DNA of 64,000 bases, from the NCBI RefSeq assembly GCF_000685035.1, contig NZ_BAYB01000012.1, forward strand, positions 124,001 to 188,000. The letters run 5' to 3'. The first letter of the stretch is position 1. Each line of letters opens with the position of its first letter. The position numbers were made by a program, and so were the translations under genes. This stretch comes from Paraburkholderia ferrariae NBRC 106233. GTDB taxonomy: Bacteria; Pseudomonadota; Gammaproteobacteria; Burkholderiales; Burkholderiaceae. Below, one piece after another: positions 37,556 through 47,636 of the stretch. The notes under the pieces were generated by a model. The model was not told the DNA's origin. It ran no database searches and saw only the letters and a list, made by a program, of their open reading frames with translations.

Positions 37556-38110
37556 TCAAATCACTCCAAATTTATGCTTGAATTCAACATGCTCAACTAC
37601 AGACCAGATAGATTGTGCGACATGGTCGTAGTAGTTTTTGACGATTTTTAGAAAACTGACTTCATCCCATGGCATCGGTTTGTTCGGCAATTTTGCAATC
37701 AATTCATGATTGGTTCCTGCGGGTGACATCTGCCACAAGGTATCAATGGCGAGCAATGCACTGTCTTCCCATTGTGTAGCAGGCAGGAATTTTACTCTCA
37801 GTCCAAGCATCTTATCCATATAAACGATAGCCAGAAGCTGTGTGCAGGCTGTGACTTTCACCCTGGTCTGGATGAAATGATTGGGATTGGGGGTTGGCGA
37901 TACTTTTGCCAATTCTTTCAAGGTGTCGCGCAGATAGCAGGTAGTGGGCAAGCTCTCCCGGTCTTCCAGTTTCTTTTGATTCTGAGCGTGCTCAAAGTCC
38001 TGAGCCAACAGGTTGTATTCATCCACCATTGTCTGAAGCTCGGTGAGACATTGAGCCTTGGTGAGATTCTTGGGGTTCAGTAGGGCATGAAATGATGCAA
38101 TGGCGGGCAT
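37556..38110 (-). CDS. Hypothetical protein in the element
   Basis: A 184 aa helical, cytoplasmic-looking protein if it starts at the ATG of MPAIASFHALLNPKNLTKAQCL. The frame is open further upstream to 38182. Segments include ELQTMVDEYNLLAQDFEHAQ and PWDEVSFLKIVKNYYDHVAQSIWSVVEHVEF. No family is recognised. Another minus-strand frame overlaps its first 90 bases. Confidence 0.5.
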   Translation of the reverse strand: MPAIASFHALLNPKNLTKAQCLTELQTMVDEYNLLAQDFEHAQNQKKLEDRESLPTTCYLRDTLKELAKVSPTPNPNHFIQTRVKVTACTQLLAIVYMDKMLGLRVKFLPATQWEDSALLAIDTLWQMSPAGTNHELIAKLPNKPMPWDEVSFLKIVKNYYDHVAQSIWSVVEHVEFKHKFGVI

Positions 38111-38243
38111 GGTGCAACTCTGAAGTTGTGAGAACACACTTAACCTCAAGATCGCCTTGTGCGTTAACATGGAAAGTTTCAATTTGCATGCGTTCTGGAT
38201 GTTCTGAGAATTCTTGTATCAGAGCATCGGCTACTTGCCACAA
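38019..38243 (-). CDS. Possible small or 5'-truncated gene
   Basis: A 74-codon frame whose N part (WQVADALIQEFSEHPERM, then QIETFHVNAQGDLEVKCVLT) looks protein-like, while its C part looks unstructured. The frame continues upstream of the TTG at 38243 for about 18 codons without a usable ATG. It may be the remnant of a gene that lost its start, or a short gene overlapping the next one. Confidence 0.3.
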   Translation of the reverse strand: MWQVADALIQEFSEHPERMQIETFHVNAQGDLEVKCVLTTSELHHARHCIISCPTEPQESHQGSMSHRASDNGG

Positions 38244-38555
38244 TTGAAGCCATGTTGGATCGCGAGTGGCGGGCGGAGAATTCGAGATGTCGATCCTATC
38301 TTTACCGAATGCTTACGACGGATTCCGGTGAAATACGGGGCGATATCACCGAGCCCCCCCCCCCGATCTTGCCGCATGGTAGGTGAACGATTGGGTTCGC
38401 CAATTTTCACCGTAGAGATGAATTTCTTGACTTGCGGAAAGGTTCTTCGGGGAATTCTCTGCCTGTTTGGGCAGGATCGAGCATCCTGCGTTTCGTTGTT
38501 CGGTGGTGCCTTCGATAGCTAGGTGCTATCATAATAGGCTTGCTTCGGCATGTGT
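38244..38555. other. Element intergenic region with a C11 tract
   Basis: No convincing gene is seen. A homopolymer of eleven C lies at 38354-38364. A CATAAT hexamer at 38530-38535, about 21 bases before the tRNA, could be its -10 element, without a clear -35. Confidence 0.4.
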
Positions 38556-38630
38556 CTCGCGGTAGTTCAATGGATAGAACGGGGTCCTCCTAAGACTCAA
38601 ATCCAGGTTCGATTCCTGGTCGCGGGACCA
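38556..38630 (+). tRNA. tRNA-Arg(CCU) carried by the element
   Basis: A complete 75-nt tRNA. The acceptor CTCGCGG pairs with TCGCGGG, the D-arm is GTTC/GAAC, the anticodon stem GGGTC/GACTC closes loop CTCCTAA with anticodon CCT at 38589-38591, and the T-arm is CCAGG-TTCGATT-CCTGG. The discriminator is A and CCA is encoded. Its D-arm, anticodon loop and T-loop are the same as in the disrupted chromosomal tRNA, but the stems differ in sequence. It is in the opposite orientation and is followed by a terminator. It probably replaces the split gene. Confidence 0.93.
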
Positions 38631-38635
38631 TCTAG

Positions 38636-38661
38636 AAACCATCCTTGGGGGTGGTTTTTTT
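38636..38661 (+). terminator. Terminator of the element tRNA
   Basis: AAACCATCC (38636-38644) pairs with GGGTGGTTT (38649-38657), followed by a T7 run. It starts six bases after the CCA end. Confidence 0.85.
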
Positions 38662-38725
38662 ACGCCTATTTTCCGATCATCTTATCGCAGTTGTTTTGGA
38701 TTGCTTATTAAATTTGCCGGTCTTT

Positions 38726-38744
38726 TGGGACAGATTTGGGACAC
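38726..38744. repeat. Right copy of 19-bp element-end repeat
   Basis: TGGGACAGATTTGGGACAC, one base different from the left copy at 33028-33046 and in the same orientation. It lies 96 bases inside the right 11-bp core. Confidence 0.75.
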
Positions 38745-38839
38745 GAAAGCACGGGATTAGACTGGATTAGGGGGTATCAGACGGGATATAACTGATTGAT
38801 TTTTATGGGAATGCCGTATGGCGGAAGGCGGTATATTGT

Positions 38840-38879
38840 GCTTAGGAGGCACTTGTTCTATCCATTGAACTACAGGGAG
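38840..38879 (-). pseudogene. 5' half of disrupted tRNA-Arg(CCU)
   Basis: On the minus strand this begins with acceptor CTCCCTG at 38879, then TA, the D-arm GTTC-AATGGATA-GAAC, the 5' anticodon stem AGTGC and loop CTCCTAA. Its acceptor pairs with CAGGGGG and its anticodon stem with GCGCT in the 3' half at 32932-32977; rejoining gives a 75-nt cloverleaf. The next bases on the element side (CACAATATAC) do not continue a tRNA. Confidence 0.88.
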
Positions 38880-39083
38880 GCGTGCGGGACGGGAAGCCTG
38901 CGGGCTTCGCTATTCGCCATGTTTCCCGTGTCACCCGTCATGGCGCGAAGCGTACGCGTCGTTCGCGCAAGCGGCGAATCGCGATGCAGGACGAGGAGTA
39001 TAGCAAACGCGATCCGGCGCGAAAATGGCCGCCATGCTGGCCACTCTGCGACGGCCGCGCTCCCCGCTCCCGCGCCCGGAAAT

Positions 39084-39266
39084 TCAGAACTCGACGACAG
39101 TGAATTCCGCCTTGCCCACGTCGCATAGCGGGCAGCGCCAGTCTTCCGGGATGTCCGCGAAACGCGTGCCCGCGGCGATGCCCTCGTCGGGCAGGCCGTC
39201 TTCCTCGTTGTAGATCCAGCCGCAGATCAGGCAGACCCAGCTCTTGTATTCGATCACTTCACTCAC
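39084..39266 (-). CDS. rubA: Rubredoxin
   Basis: A 60 aa rubredoxin, a small one-iron electron carrier. The two Cys pairs are in WVCLICGWIYNEEDG and WRCPLCDVGK. The length and the order of motifs match the family. It is encoded alone near the split tRNA. Confidence 0.93.
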   Translation of the reverse strand: MSEVIEYKSWVCLICGWIYNEEDGLPDEGIAAGTRFADIPEDWRCPLCDVGKAEFTVVEF

Positions 39267-39540
39267 AGCGTTACCTTTCCATTCAATCCGATGCCTGTGA
39301 TGCGTCCCCTATTGGCGACGGCAGGCGACCCGCGATGTTACCGGAAAATGACGGCGACACCTCCGGGCACCCTTACCGCAGCCGGCGTGCCATCCCCCGC
39401 GGGCGCGGGTGCGACGTGCTGTCACATGCCCGGTGTATGCTGGGTGCGCAAGGCACCCGCGCCTCTGCGTCTCTTCTTCTCGCAGGCTCGTACGGCGTGC
39501 GCGGGAGCCGGTCGGATACCCCATCCCGAGGAGAACGACG

Positions 39541-39954
39541 ATGATCGGAAGTACGCTTAAAAGCACATGGCTCGCCGCCGCGGCGTTCACGGCCCTCTTT
39601 GCGGTAGCGGGCATCGCGCGCGCCGAGGGCGTTTATTTCGTCGAGCCGAAAGACGGCGCCACGGTAACGAATCCGGTGCACGTGAAGTTCGGCGTCGACG
39701 GCATGGCGGTTGCCCCCGCCGGCACCATGACGCCGGGCACCGGCCACCATCATCTGCTGATCGACAGCGGCCCGCTGCCGCAAGGCGAGGTCGTGCCGGT
39801 GAGCGACAAGTCGATCCACTACGGCAAGGGCCAAACCGAAACGGACATCACGCTGCCGCCCGGCGACCATACGCTCACCGCGCAGTTCGCGGACGGCGCG
39901 CACCATTCGTACGGTCCCGAGTGGAGCCAGACCATCACAGTCCATGTGAAGTAG
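39541..39954 (+). CDS. DUF4399 periplasmic protein
   Basis: A 137 aa exported protein. A signal peptide ends near GIARA. The mature part begins EGVYFVEPKDGATVTNPVHVKFGVDGM and contains TGHHHLLIDSGPLP and PGDHTLTAQFADGAHHSY, the DUF4399 pattern rich in His. The role of the family is not known. GAGGAG stands seven bases before the ATG. Confidence 0.88.
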   Translation: MIGSTLKSTWLAAAAFTALFAVAGIARAEGVYFVEPKDGATVTNPVHVKFGVDGMAVAPAGTMTPGTGHHHLLIDSGPLPQGEVVPVSDKSIHYGKGQTETDITLPPGDHTLTAQFADGAHHSYGPEWSQTITVHVK

Positions 39955-40120
39955 CGCGGCCGGCCCCCGTGCGTCGGCTTCGGGCGGCGGGGCAGCAGAG
40001 GCAGCAGAGTCGGGCGCAGGAGGCAGAAGGCGCCCGCTCCCGCCGCTCCCCTGAAAACGCCGCTGCGCCGGACCGGTACAATGCGCGCTTCAGGTCCAAC
40101 GCAGGCATCGTTTTCCCGTC

Positions 40121-42049
40121 ATGTCGCTTTACACCATCACCGGCGCGCAACTCGCGTTCGGCCACGTCGCGCTGCTCGATCATGCCGACTTCTCGCTCGA
40201 ACCCGGCGAACGCGTCGGGCTGATCGGGCGCAACGGCGCGGGCAAGTCGTCGCTTCTGAAAATCGTCGCCGAACTGGCGAAGCCCGACGACGGCCTCGTC
40301 ACGCGCCAGCAGAGTCTCTCCACCGTCTATGTGCCGCAGGAGCCCGAGTTCGACGCCGACGTTTCGGTCTTCGACGCGGTGGCTTCCGGCCTCGAAGGCG
40401 TGCGCGCGCTGCTCGACGAATACGATGCCGTCGCGCACAAGCTGGCGGACACGCCCGAGGGCGCGGAGCACGACGCGCTGCTCGCGCGCATGAACACGCT
40501 GCAGTCGTCGCTCGACGCCGCCGACGCCTGGAACTGGCGCACGCGCGTGTCCACCACGCTCGCGCAGATCGGCCTCGACGGCGACGCACGCGTGGGCTCG
40601 CTCTCGGGCGGCATGCAAAAGCGGGTGGCGCTGGCGCGCGCGCTGGTGCTGCAGCCGGACGTGCTGCTGCTGGACGAGCCGACCAACCACCTCGATTTCG
40701 ACGGCATCCGCTGGCTCGAAGACCTGCTCGTGACGCAACGCTCGAGCCTCCTCTTCATCACCCACGACCGCGCGTTCCTCGACCGCGTGGCGACGCGCAT
40801 CGTCGAACTCGACCGCGGCCGGCTGCTCTCGTATCCGGGCAACTTCTCGCAGTACCAGGAGCGCAAGGCGCAGCAGCTCGAAGTGGAGCGCGTGGAGAAC
40901 GAGAAGTTCGACAAGCTGCTCGCGCAGGAAGAGGTGTGGATCCGCAAGGGCGTGGAGGCGCGGCGCACGCGCAGCGTCGGGCGCATTGCGCGGCTCGTGC
41001 AGATGCGCCGCGACCGCGAAGAGCGCCGCAACGTGCTGGGCAACGTGCGGCTCGACGTGGCGCAGGGCGAGAAGTCCGGCAAGATCGTGGCCGAACTCAC
41101 GGACGTGGTGAAGCGCTATGGCGGGCGCGCGATCGTCGAGCGCTTTTCCACGACGGTCATGCGCGGCGACAAGATCGGCTTCATTGGCCCGAACGGCGCG
41201 GGCAAGACCACGCTGCTCAAGCTGATCCTGGGCGAGCTGGCGCCGGACGAGGGCACGGTGCACGTGGGCACGAACCTGCAGGTGGCGTACTTCGACCAGA
41301 TGCGCGCCCAGCTCGACCTCGAAAAGAGCCTCGCCGACACGATCAGCCCGGGCAGCGACTGGGTCGAGATCAATGGCGCGAAGAAGCACGTGATGAGCTA
41401 TCTGGGCGACTTCCTGTTTTCCCCGGAGCGTGCGCGTTCGCCCGTGAAGTCGCTGTCGGGCGGCGAGCGCAACCGTCTGCTGCTCGCGCGGCTCTTCGCG
41501 CGGCCCGCGAACGTGCTGGTGCTCGACGAACCGACCAACGACCTCGATATCCCCACGCTCGAACTGCTCGAGGAACTGCTGGCCGATTACGACGGCACCG
41601 TGCTGCTGGTGAGCCACGACCGCGCGTTTCTCGACAACGTCGTGACCTCGGTGATCGCCTCCGAAGGCAATGGCCAGTGGCGCGAATACGTGGGCGGCTT
41701 CACCGACTGGCAGACGCAGAGCGCGCGGGCGCAGGAAATTGCCGAGGCGCGCGCGCCCGCGGCGGCCGCGCCGGTTGCCGCCGCGCCCAAGGAAAGCGCG
41801 GCGGGGCGCAACGCGCAGCGCACCGTGAAGCTGTCGTTCAAGGAGCAGCGCGAACTGGAGGCGCTGCCCGCGCAGATCGAGGCGCTGGAAGCGGAGCAGA
41901 AAGCGATCGGCGCGCAGATCGAAGAGGGCTCGATCTTCGCGAAGGACGCCCAGGAAGGCGTGCGGCTCACGGAGCGTTTTGCGCAGATCGACGAGGAGTT
42001 GCTCGTTGCGCTGGAGCGCTGGGAAGAGCTTGAGAGCAAGCGGAAGTGA
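40121..42049 (+). CDS. uup: ABC-F ATPase, Uup
   Basis: A 642 aa protein with two ATP-binding cassettes and no membrane part. The first Walker A is GRNGAGKSS at about 36-44 and the second GPNGAGKTT at about 355-363. Signatures are LSGGMQKR and LSGGERNR, and both Walker B motifs read LDEPTN. The C-terminal coiled-coil (about 570-642) is typical of Uup. ABC-F proteins act on ribosomes; Uup also affects transposon excision and DNA junctions. The ATG at 40121 gives MSLYTITGAQLAFGHV. A terminator follows 20 bases after the stop. Confidence 0.92.
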   Translation: MSLYTITGAQLAFGHVALLDHADFSLEPGERVGLIGRNGAGKSSLLKIVAELAKPDDGLVTRQQSLSTVYVPQEPEFDADVSVFDAVASGLEGVRALLDEYDAVAHKLADTPEGAEHDALLARMNTLQSSLDAADAWNWRTRVSTTLAQIGLDGDARVGSLSGGMQKRVALARALVLQPDVLLLDEPTNHLDFDGIRWLEDLLVTQRSSLLFITHDRAFLDRVATRIVELDRGRLLSYPGNFSQYQERKAQQLEVERVENEKFDKLLAQEEVWIRKGVEARRTRSVGRIARLVQMRRDREERRNVLGNVRLDVAQGEKSGKIVAELTDVVKRYGGRAIVERFSTTVMRGDKIGFIGPNGAGKTTLLKLILGELAPDEGTVHVGTNLQVAYFDQMRAQLDLEKSLADTISPGSDWVEINGAKKHVMSYLGDFLFSPERARSPVKSLSGGERNRLLLARLFARPANVLVLDEPTNDLDIPTLELLEELLADYDGTVLLVSHDRAFLDNVVTSVIASEGNGQWREYVGGFTDWQTQSARAQEIAEARAPAAAAPVAAAPKESAAGRNAQRTVKLSFKEQRELEALPAQIEALEAEQKAIGAQIEEGSIFAKDAQEGVRLTERFAQIDEELLVALERWEELESKRK

Positions 42050-42069
42050 TGCGCGTCATGGACGACATG

Positions 42070-42092
42070 GAGGCGGCCTGCAAGGGCCGCTT
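42070..42092 (+). terminator. Terminator after uup
   Basis: GCGGCC (42070-42075) and GGCCGC (42082-42087) form a stem followed by a T5 run. Confidence 0.82.
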
Positions 42093-42094
42093 TT

Positions 42095-42448
42095 TCATGC
42101 GGCCTTCAGGCGCAGCAGTGCGCGCTCGAGTTCGGGCAAATCGCGCTGTAGCGTGACCCAGATGGTTTTCAGATTGATTGCAAAGTAACCATGCAAGATG
42201 CGGTTGCGCATGGCGTACATGGGCTGCCACGGGACCCCGGGGTGCGCAGTCACGAAGTCGGGATCGCGGAGCATGACGTTGTGCGCGGCTTCGCCGATGA
42301 TCTCCAGGTTGCGCACCACGGCGTCGATCGCGATGCGCGTCGATTCGAATTCTTCCAGCGAAAGATGTGCCGTATATTCGCGAATGCGCCCGATGGCCTC
42401 GAGCATATGCTCGATGTAATCGGGGGTGCGCAAATCGCTTCTCTTCAT
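42095..42448 (-). CDS. hepT: HEPN-domain toxin HepT (DUF86)
   Basis: A 117 aa all-helical HEPN protein. IEHMLEAIGRIREYTAHLSLEEF and AVVRNLEIIGEAAHN are family segments. The RX4HXY active-site motif reads RNRILHGY (about residues 81-88), intact. HEPN toxins cut RNA, and the partner nucleotidyltransferase neutralises them by modifying this Tyr. Its start overlaps the antitoxin gene stop by four bases (ATGA). Confidence 0.92.
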   Translation of the reverse strand: MKRSDLRTPDYIEHMLEAIGRIREYTAHLSLEEFESTRIAIDAVVRNLEIIGEAAHNVMLRDPDFVTAHPGVPWQPMYAMRNRILHGYFAINLKTIWVTLQRDLPELERALLRLKAA

Positions 42449-42735
42449 ACCGGAACCGCCTCGACGATAACCCGCCCGCGCAGTTTTTCGGGCAGATCTT
42501 CGGGTGTGAGCACGTCCACCGGTACACCAAGCAACGCTTCCAGCCGCAACTGGATGCGCGCGATGTCGAGTAGAGAAGTCTCTTGCGTCGCGTCGATCAG
42601 CAGGTCGAGATCGCTCTTTTCATCGTCCTCGTCGCGTGCCGACGAGCCGAATACGCGTGCATTCGTCGCGTGGTGACTCTCGACGATCTGTCTGATCTCG
42701 GCGCGGTGCGCGCGCAGTGCTTCGGAGGGTTTCAT
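42445..42735 (-). CDS. mntA: MntA-type nucleotidyltransferase antitoxin
   Basis: A 96 aa minimal nucleotidyltransferase. The active-site signature FGSSARDEDDEKSDLDLLID (the G-S-x8-12-D-x-D pattern) is intact. IQLRLEALLGVPVDVLTPEDLP is also typical. Such proteins AMPylate their HepT partner and so block it. It is first in the two-gene operon, which lies between uup and parE and is oriented against both. Confidence 0.92.
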   Translation of the reverse strand: MKPSEALRAHRAEIRQIVESHHATNARVFGSSARDEDDEKSDLDLLIDATQETSLLDIARIQLRLEALLGVPVDVLTPEDLPEKLRGRVIVEAVPV

Positions 42736-42873
42736 GACAGCTCCAGACGGCTTGCAAGGAGGGGCGTCACACTGGACGGCATAGCGGCGGCACGGACCGT
42801 GCCTGGCACGACCCATTCTACGCGAGTCCCGCCTCGCCGCACCCCTCCCCCGAACGGCCGACCCCCAAGCAAA

Positions 42874-42901
42874 TTGCCGCAGCGCCCCAAATCAGTACAA
42901 T
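42874..42901 (+). promoter_or_regulatory. Likely sigma-70 promoter of parE
   Basis: TTGCCG at 42874-42879 and TACAAT at 42896-42901 are 16 bp apart. The parE start is about 155 bases downstream. No other plus-strand gene lies between. Confidence 0.55.
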
Positions 42902-43006
42902 ACCTGGCGAATCTGCCCGACCCCGCACCTGCCCGCGCGGTGGGCAAGCCAGTTCATCCCGTTGTTTCGTTTCGCTTTTTTTTGAAAACTCAACGTGTTG
43001 TCCACG

Positions 43007-43032
43007 CAGATGTCCACAGCGGCTGTGGATAA
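43007..43032. promoter_or_regulatory. DnaA-box-like sites in the parE leader
   Basis: TGTGGATAA at 43024-43032 is a perfect DnaA box on the minus strand (TTATCCACA). TGTCCACA at 43011-43018 and TTGTCCACG just before it are near matches on the plus strand. The last base is 25 bases before the parE start. Confidence 0.5.
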
Positions 43033-43057
43033 CCTCGTGGGAAACCGACGGACCACC

Positions 43058-45040
<1,983 letters not shown>

Positions 45041-45083
45041 CGCGCAACACGGCTCCCTGCACACGAATACGGATTGATTGAAC

Positions 45084-47399
45084 ATGGACGATCTCTTTGC
45101 TGAAGTGACCGGCGGCGCCGAAGGCGACACGCTCACGCTCGGCCACTACGCGGAGCGCGCGTACCTCGACTACGCCGTGAGCGTGGTGAAGGGCCGCGCG
45201 CTGCCCGACGTCTGCGACGGCCAGAAGCCGGTGCAGCGCCGCATTCTCTACGCGATGAACGAGATGGGGCTGGGCGACAACGCCAAGCCGGTGAAGTCGG
45301 CGCGCGTGGTGGGCGACGTGCTCGGCAAGTACCACCCGCACGGCGACCAGTCGGCGTACGACGCGCTCGTGCGGCTCGCGCAGGACTTCTCGATGCGCTA
45401 TCCGCTCATCGACGGCCAGGGCAACTTCGGCTCGCGCGACGGCGATGGCGCCGCGGCGATGCGCTACACCGAAGCGCGCCTCACGCCGATCGCGAAGCTG
45501 CTGCTCGACGAAATCGACATGGGCACCGTCGATTTCATGCCGAACTACGACGGTTCCTTCCAGGAGCCGAAGACGCTGCCCGCGCGCCTGCCCATGCTGC
45601 TGCTCAACGGCGCTTCGGGTATCGCGGTGGGTCTCGCCACGGAAATTCCGTCGCACAACCTGCGCGAAGTGGTGGCGGCCGCCGTGGCGATGATCCGCAA
45701 TCCGAAGATTTCGCACGCGGAACTGATGGAAAAGATCCCGGGGCCGGACTTCCCGGGCGGCGGCCAGATCATCTCCAGCGAAGCGGAAATCGCGGCGGCC
45801 TACGAAACGGGCCGTGGAAGCCTCAAGGTGCGCGCGCGCTGGAAGATCGAGGATCTCGCGCGCGGCCAGTGGCAGCTCGTGGTTACGGAACTGCCGCCGA
45901 ATACTTCGTGCCAGAAGGTGCTCGAAGAGATCGAGGAGCTGACGAACCCCAAGCTCAAGCTCGGCAAGAAAACGCTCACGCCGGAGCAGTTGCAGAACAA
46001 GCAGTCGATGCTCGCGCTGCTCGACGCCGTGCGCGACGAGTCGGGCAAGGACGCGCCCGTGCGCCTCGTGTTCGAACCGAAGACGAGCCGCATCGACCAG
46101 GCCGAGTTCGTCAATTCGCTGCTCGCCAACACGAGTCTCGAATCGAACGCCTCGCTCAATCTCGTGATGATCGGCGCCGACGGGCGTCCGCGCCAGAAGG
46201 GCATCAGCGAGATCCTCGCCGAATGGATCGGCTTCCGCTTCGCGACGGTCACGCGCCGCACGCAGCATCGTTTGACGAAGGTCGACGACCGCATCCATAT
46301 CCTCGAAGGGCGGATGATCGTCTTCCTCAATATTGACGAGGTCATCCGCATCATCCGCGAGTCGGACGAGCCCAAGGGTGCGCTCATGAGCGCGTTCGGG
46401 CTGTCCGGGCGCCAGGCCGAGGACATTCTCGAAATCCGGCTGCGGCAGTTGGCGCGGCTCGAGAAGATCAAGATCGAAAAGGAACTCGGAGAACTGCGCG
46501 ACGAGAAGGCGAAGCTCGAAGAGCTGCTCGCGAACGAATCGTCGATGAAGCGGCTCATCGTGAAGGAGATCGAGGGCGACGCGAAGCAGTATGGCGACGA
46601 CCGCCGCACGCTGATCCAGCAGGAAAAGCGCGCGACCTTCGAAACGCGCGTGGTGGACGAGCCCGTGACCGTGGTGGTTTCGCAAAAGGGCTGGGTACGC
46701 GCGCTCAAGGGCCACGGGCTCGATCCGCAGAGCTTCACCTTCAAGGCGGGCGACGGCCTTTACGCCACCTTCCTGTGCCGCACGCCCGACACGCTGATCG
46801 CGTGGGGCAGCAAGGGCCGGGTCTATTCGGTCGCGGTTGCGCAACTGCCGGGCGGGCGCGGCGACGGCGTGCCGGTCACCTCGCTCATCGAACTCGAAGC
46901 GGGCACGCATCTGCTGCATTACTTTGCCGCGAATGCGGAGCAGCAACTGCTGCTGGCCTCGAGCAACGGCTTTGGCTTCATCGCCAAGATCGGCGACATG
47001 GTGAGCCGCGTGAAGGCGGGCAAGGCCTTCATGACCATCGACGAGGGCGCGTTGCCGCTCGCGCCGATGCCCATGCTGCCGGGCGCGATCCAGGTGGCGT
47101 GTCTTTCGTCGGGCGGGCGTCTGCTGGTGTTCGGCCTCGACGAGATGAAGACGCTGTCGGCCGGCGGCCGCGGCGTGACGCTCATGCAGCTCGACGACAA
47201 CGAGAAGCTCGCGCAGGCGCTGGCCATCAGCGCGGCGGGCGTCGTGCTGATCGGCGTGGGCCGCGGCGGCAAGCCGGGCGAAGACCTGATGGCGGGTCCG
47301 GTGCTCGCGCCGCAGATCGGCAAGCGCGCGCGCAAGGGCCGCGCGCCCGACTCGAAGCTCAAGCAGGTCGTGGCGCTGCGCCCGGTCCTGCCGCAATAA
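45084..47399 (+). CDS. parC: DNA topoisomerase IV subunit A
   Basis: A 771 aa breakage-reunion subunit. The catalytic Tyr is at about residue 128 in [15 protein letters not shown]. The quinolone region reads [12 protein letters not shown], with Gln at the place of E. coli ParC Ser80. The dimerisation helices and a C-terminal beta-propeller region follow ([25 protein letters not shown]). The ATG at 45084 gives [11 protein letters not shown]. It forms an operon with parE. A GC hairpin of twelve pairs at 47407-47441 follows without a T-run. Confidence 0.95.
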   Translation: MDDLFAEVTGGAEGDTLTLGHYAERAYLDYAVSVVKGRALPDVCDGQKPVQRRILYAMNEMGLGDNAKPVKSARVVGDVLGKYHPHGDQSAYDALVRLAQDFSMRYPLIDGQGNFGSRDGDGAAAMRYTEARLTPIAKLLLDEIDMGTVDFMPNYDGSFQEPKTLPARLPMLLLNGASGIAVGLATEIPSHNLREVVAAAVAMIRNPKISHAELMEKIPGPDFPGGGQIISSEAEIAAAYETGRGSLKVRARWKIEDLARGQWQLVVTELPPNTSCQKVLEEIEELTNPKLKLGKKTLTPEQLQNKQSMLALLDAVRDESGKDAPVRLVFEPKTSRIDQAEFVNSLLANTSLESNASLNLVMIGADGRPRQKGISEILAEWIGFRFATVTRRTQHRLTKVDDRIHILEGRMIVFLNIDEVIRIIRESDEPKGALMSAFGLSGRQAEDILEIRLRQLARLEKIKIEKELGELRDEKAKLEELLANESSMKRLIVKEIEGDAKQYGDDRRTLIQQEKRATFETRVVDEPVTVVVSQKGWVRALKGHGLDPQSFTFKAGDGLYATFLCRTPDTLIAWGSKGRVYSVAVAQLPGGRGDGVPVTSLIELEAGTHLLHYFAANAEQQLLLASSNGFGFIAKIGDMVSRVKAGKAFMTIDEGALPLAPMPMLPGAIQVACLSSGGRLLVFGLDEMKTLSAGGRGVTLMQLDDNEKLAQALAISAAGVVLIGVGRGGKPGEDLMAGPVLAPQIGKRARKGRAPDSKLKQVVALRPVLPQ

Positions 47400-47406
47400 G
47401 CGGCGG

Positions 47407-47441
47407 AGCGGGTGGCGCGGGCTTCGTTTGCGCCACCCGCT
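47407..47441 (+). terminator. Hairpin after parC
   Basis: AGCGGGTGGCGC (47407-47418) pairs fully with GCGCCACCCGCT (47430-47441), eight bases after the stop. There is no T-run, so termination efficiency is uncertain. Confidence 0.5.
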
Positions 47442-47636
47442 GCAATGCATGCTGTCCGCACGCTGCAACCCGCGCCGCAATGTGTGCGCGCCGCAACGGC
47501 GCGCCGGCCGGATGCACATATCCGGCACACGACGGCACGCCGCATGGAATAATCGCGCGCAGGCGGGCACACGCCTTGCGGGCATCTTGCGCCGCAACCG
47601 TTCCCGCACTCTCACCTACACACAGGAATCTGAAGC

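Larger units (their letters stand above)
32967..38850. mobile_element. 5.9-kb integrated element in the tRNA-Arg(CCU) anticodon loop
   Basis: The boundaries are an 11-bp direct repeat GCTTAGGAGGC at 32967-32977 and 38840-38850, which is the anticodon loop region of the tRNA read on the plus strand. Outside the repeats are the two halves of one tRNA gene. Inside, GC content is clearly lower. A near-identical 19-bp repeat stands close to each end. The cargo is lipoproteins, a YadA-type anchor protein, duplicated 53-55 aa proteins, a membrane protein, hypothetical genes, an IS scrap and a complete tRNA-Arg(CCU). No integrase or excisionase is recognised, so the element is either non-autonomous or decayed. 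Confidence 0.85.

Noticed and set aside
38214-38522. 102-codon plus-strand open frame across the C11 tract
   Set aside because: The sequence is Pro/Arg/Cys-rich and has no ribosome-binding site. The C tract would code a run of Pro.
32967-38850. Prophage
   Set aside because: No capsid, tail, terminase, lysis or phage repressor genes are visible in the 5.9 kb.
43007-43032. Chromosomal replication origin near the DnaA-like boxes
   Set aside because: Only one perfect box, no AT-rich unwinding region, and no dnaA, dnaN or parAB genes are here.
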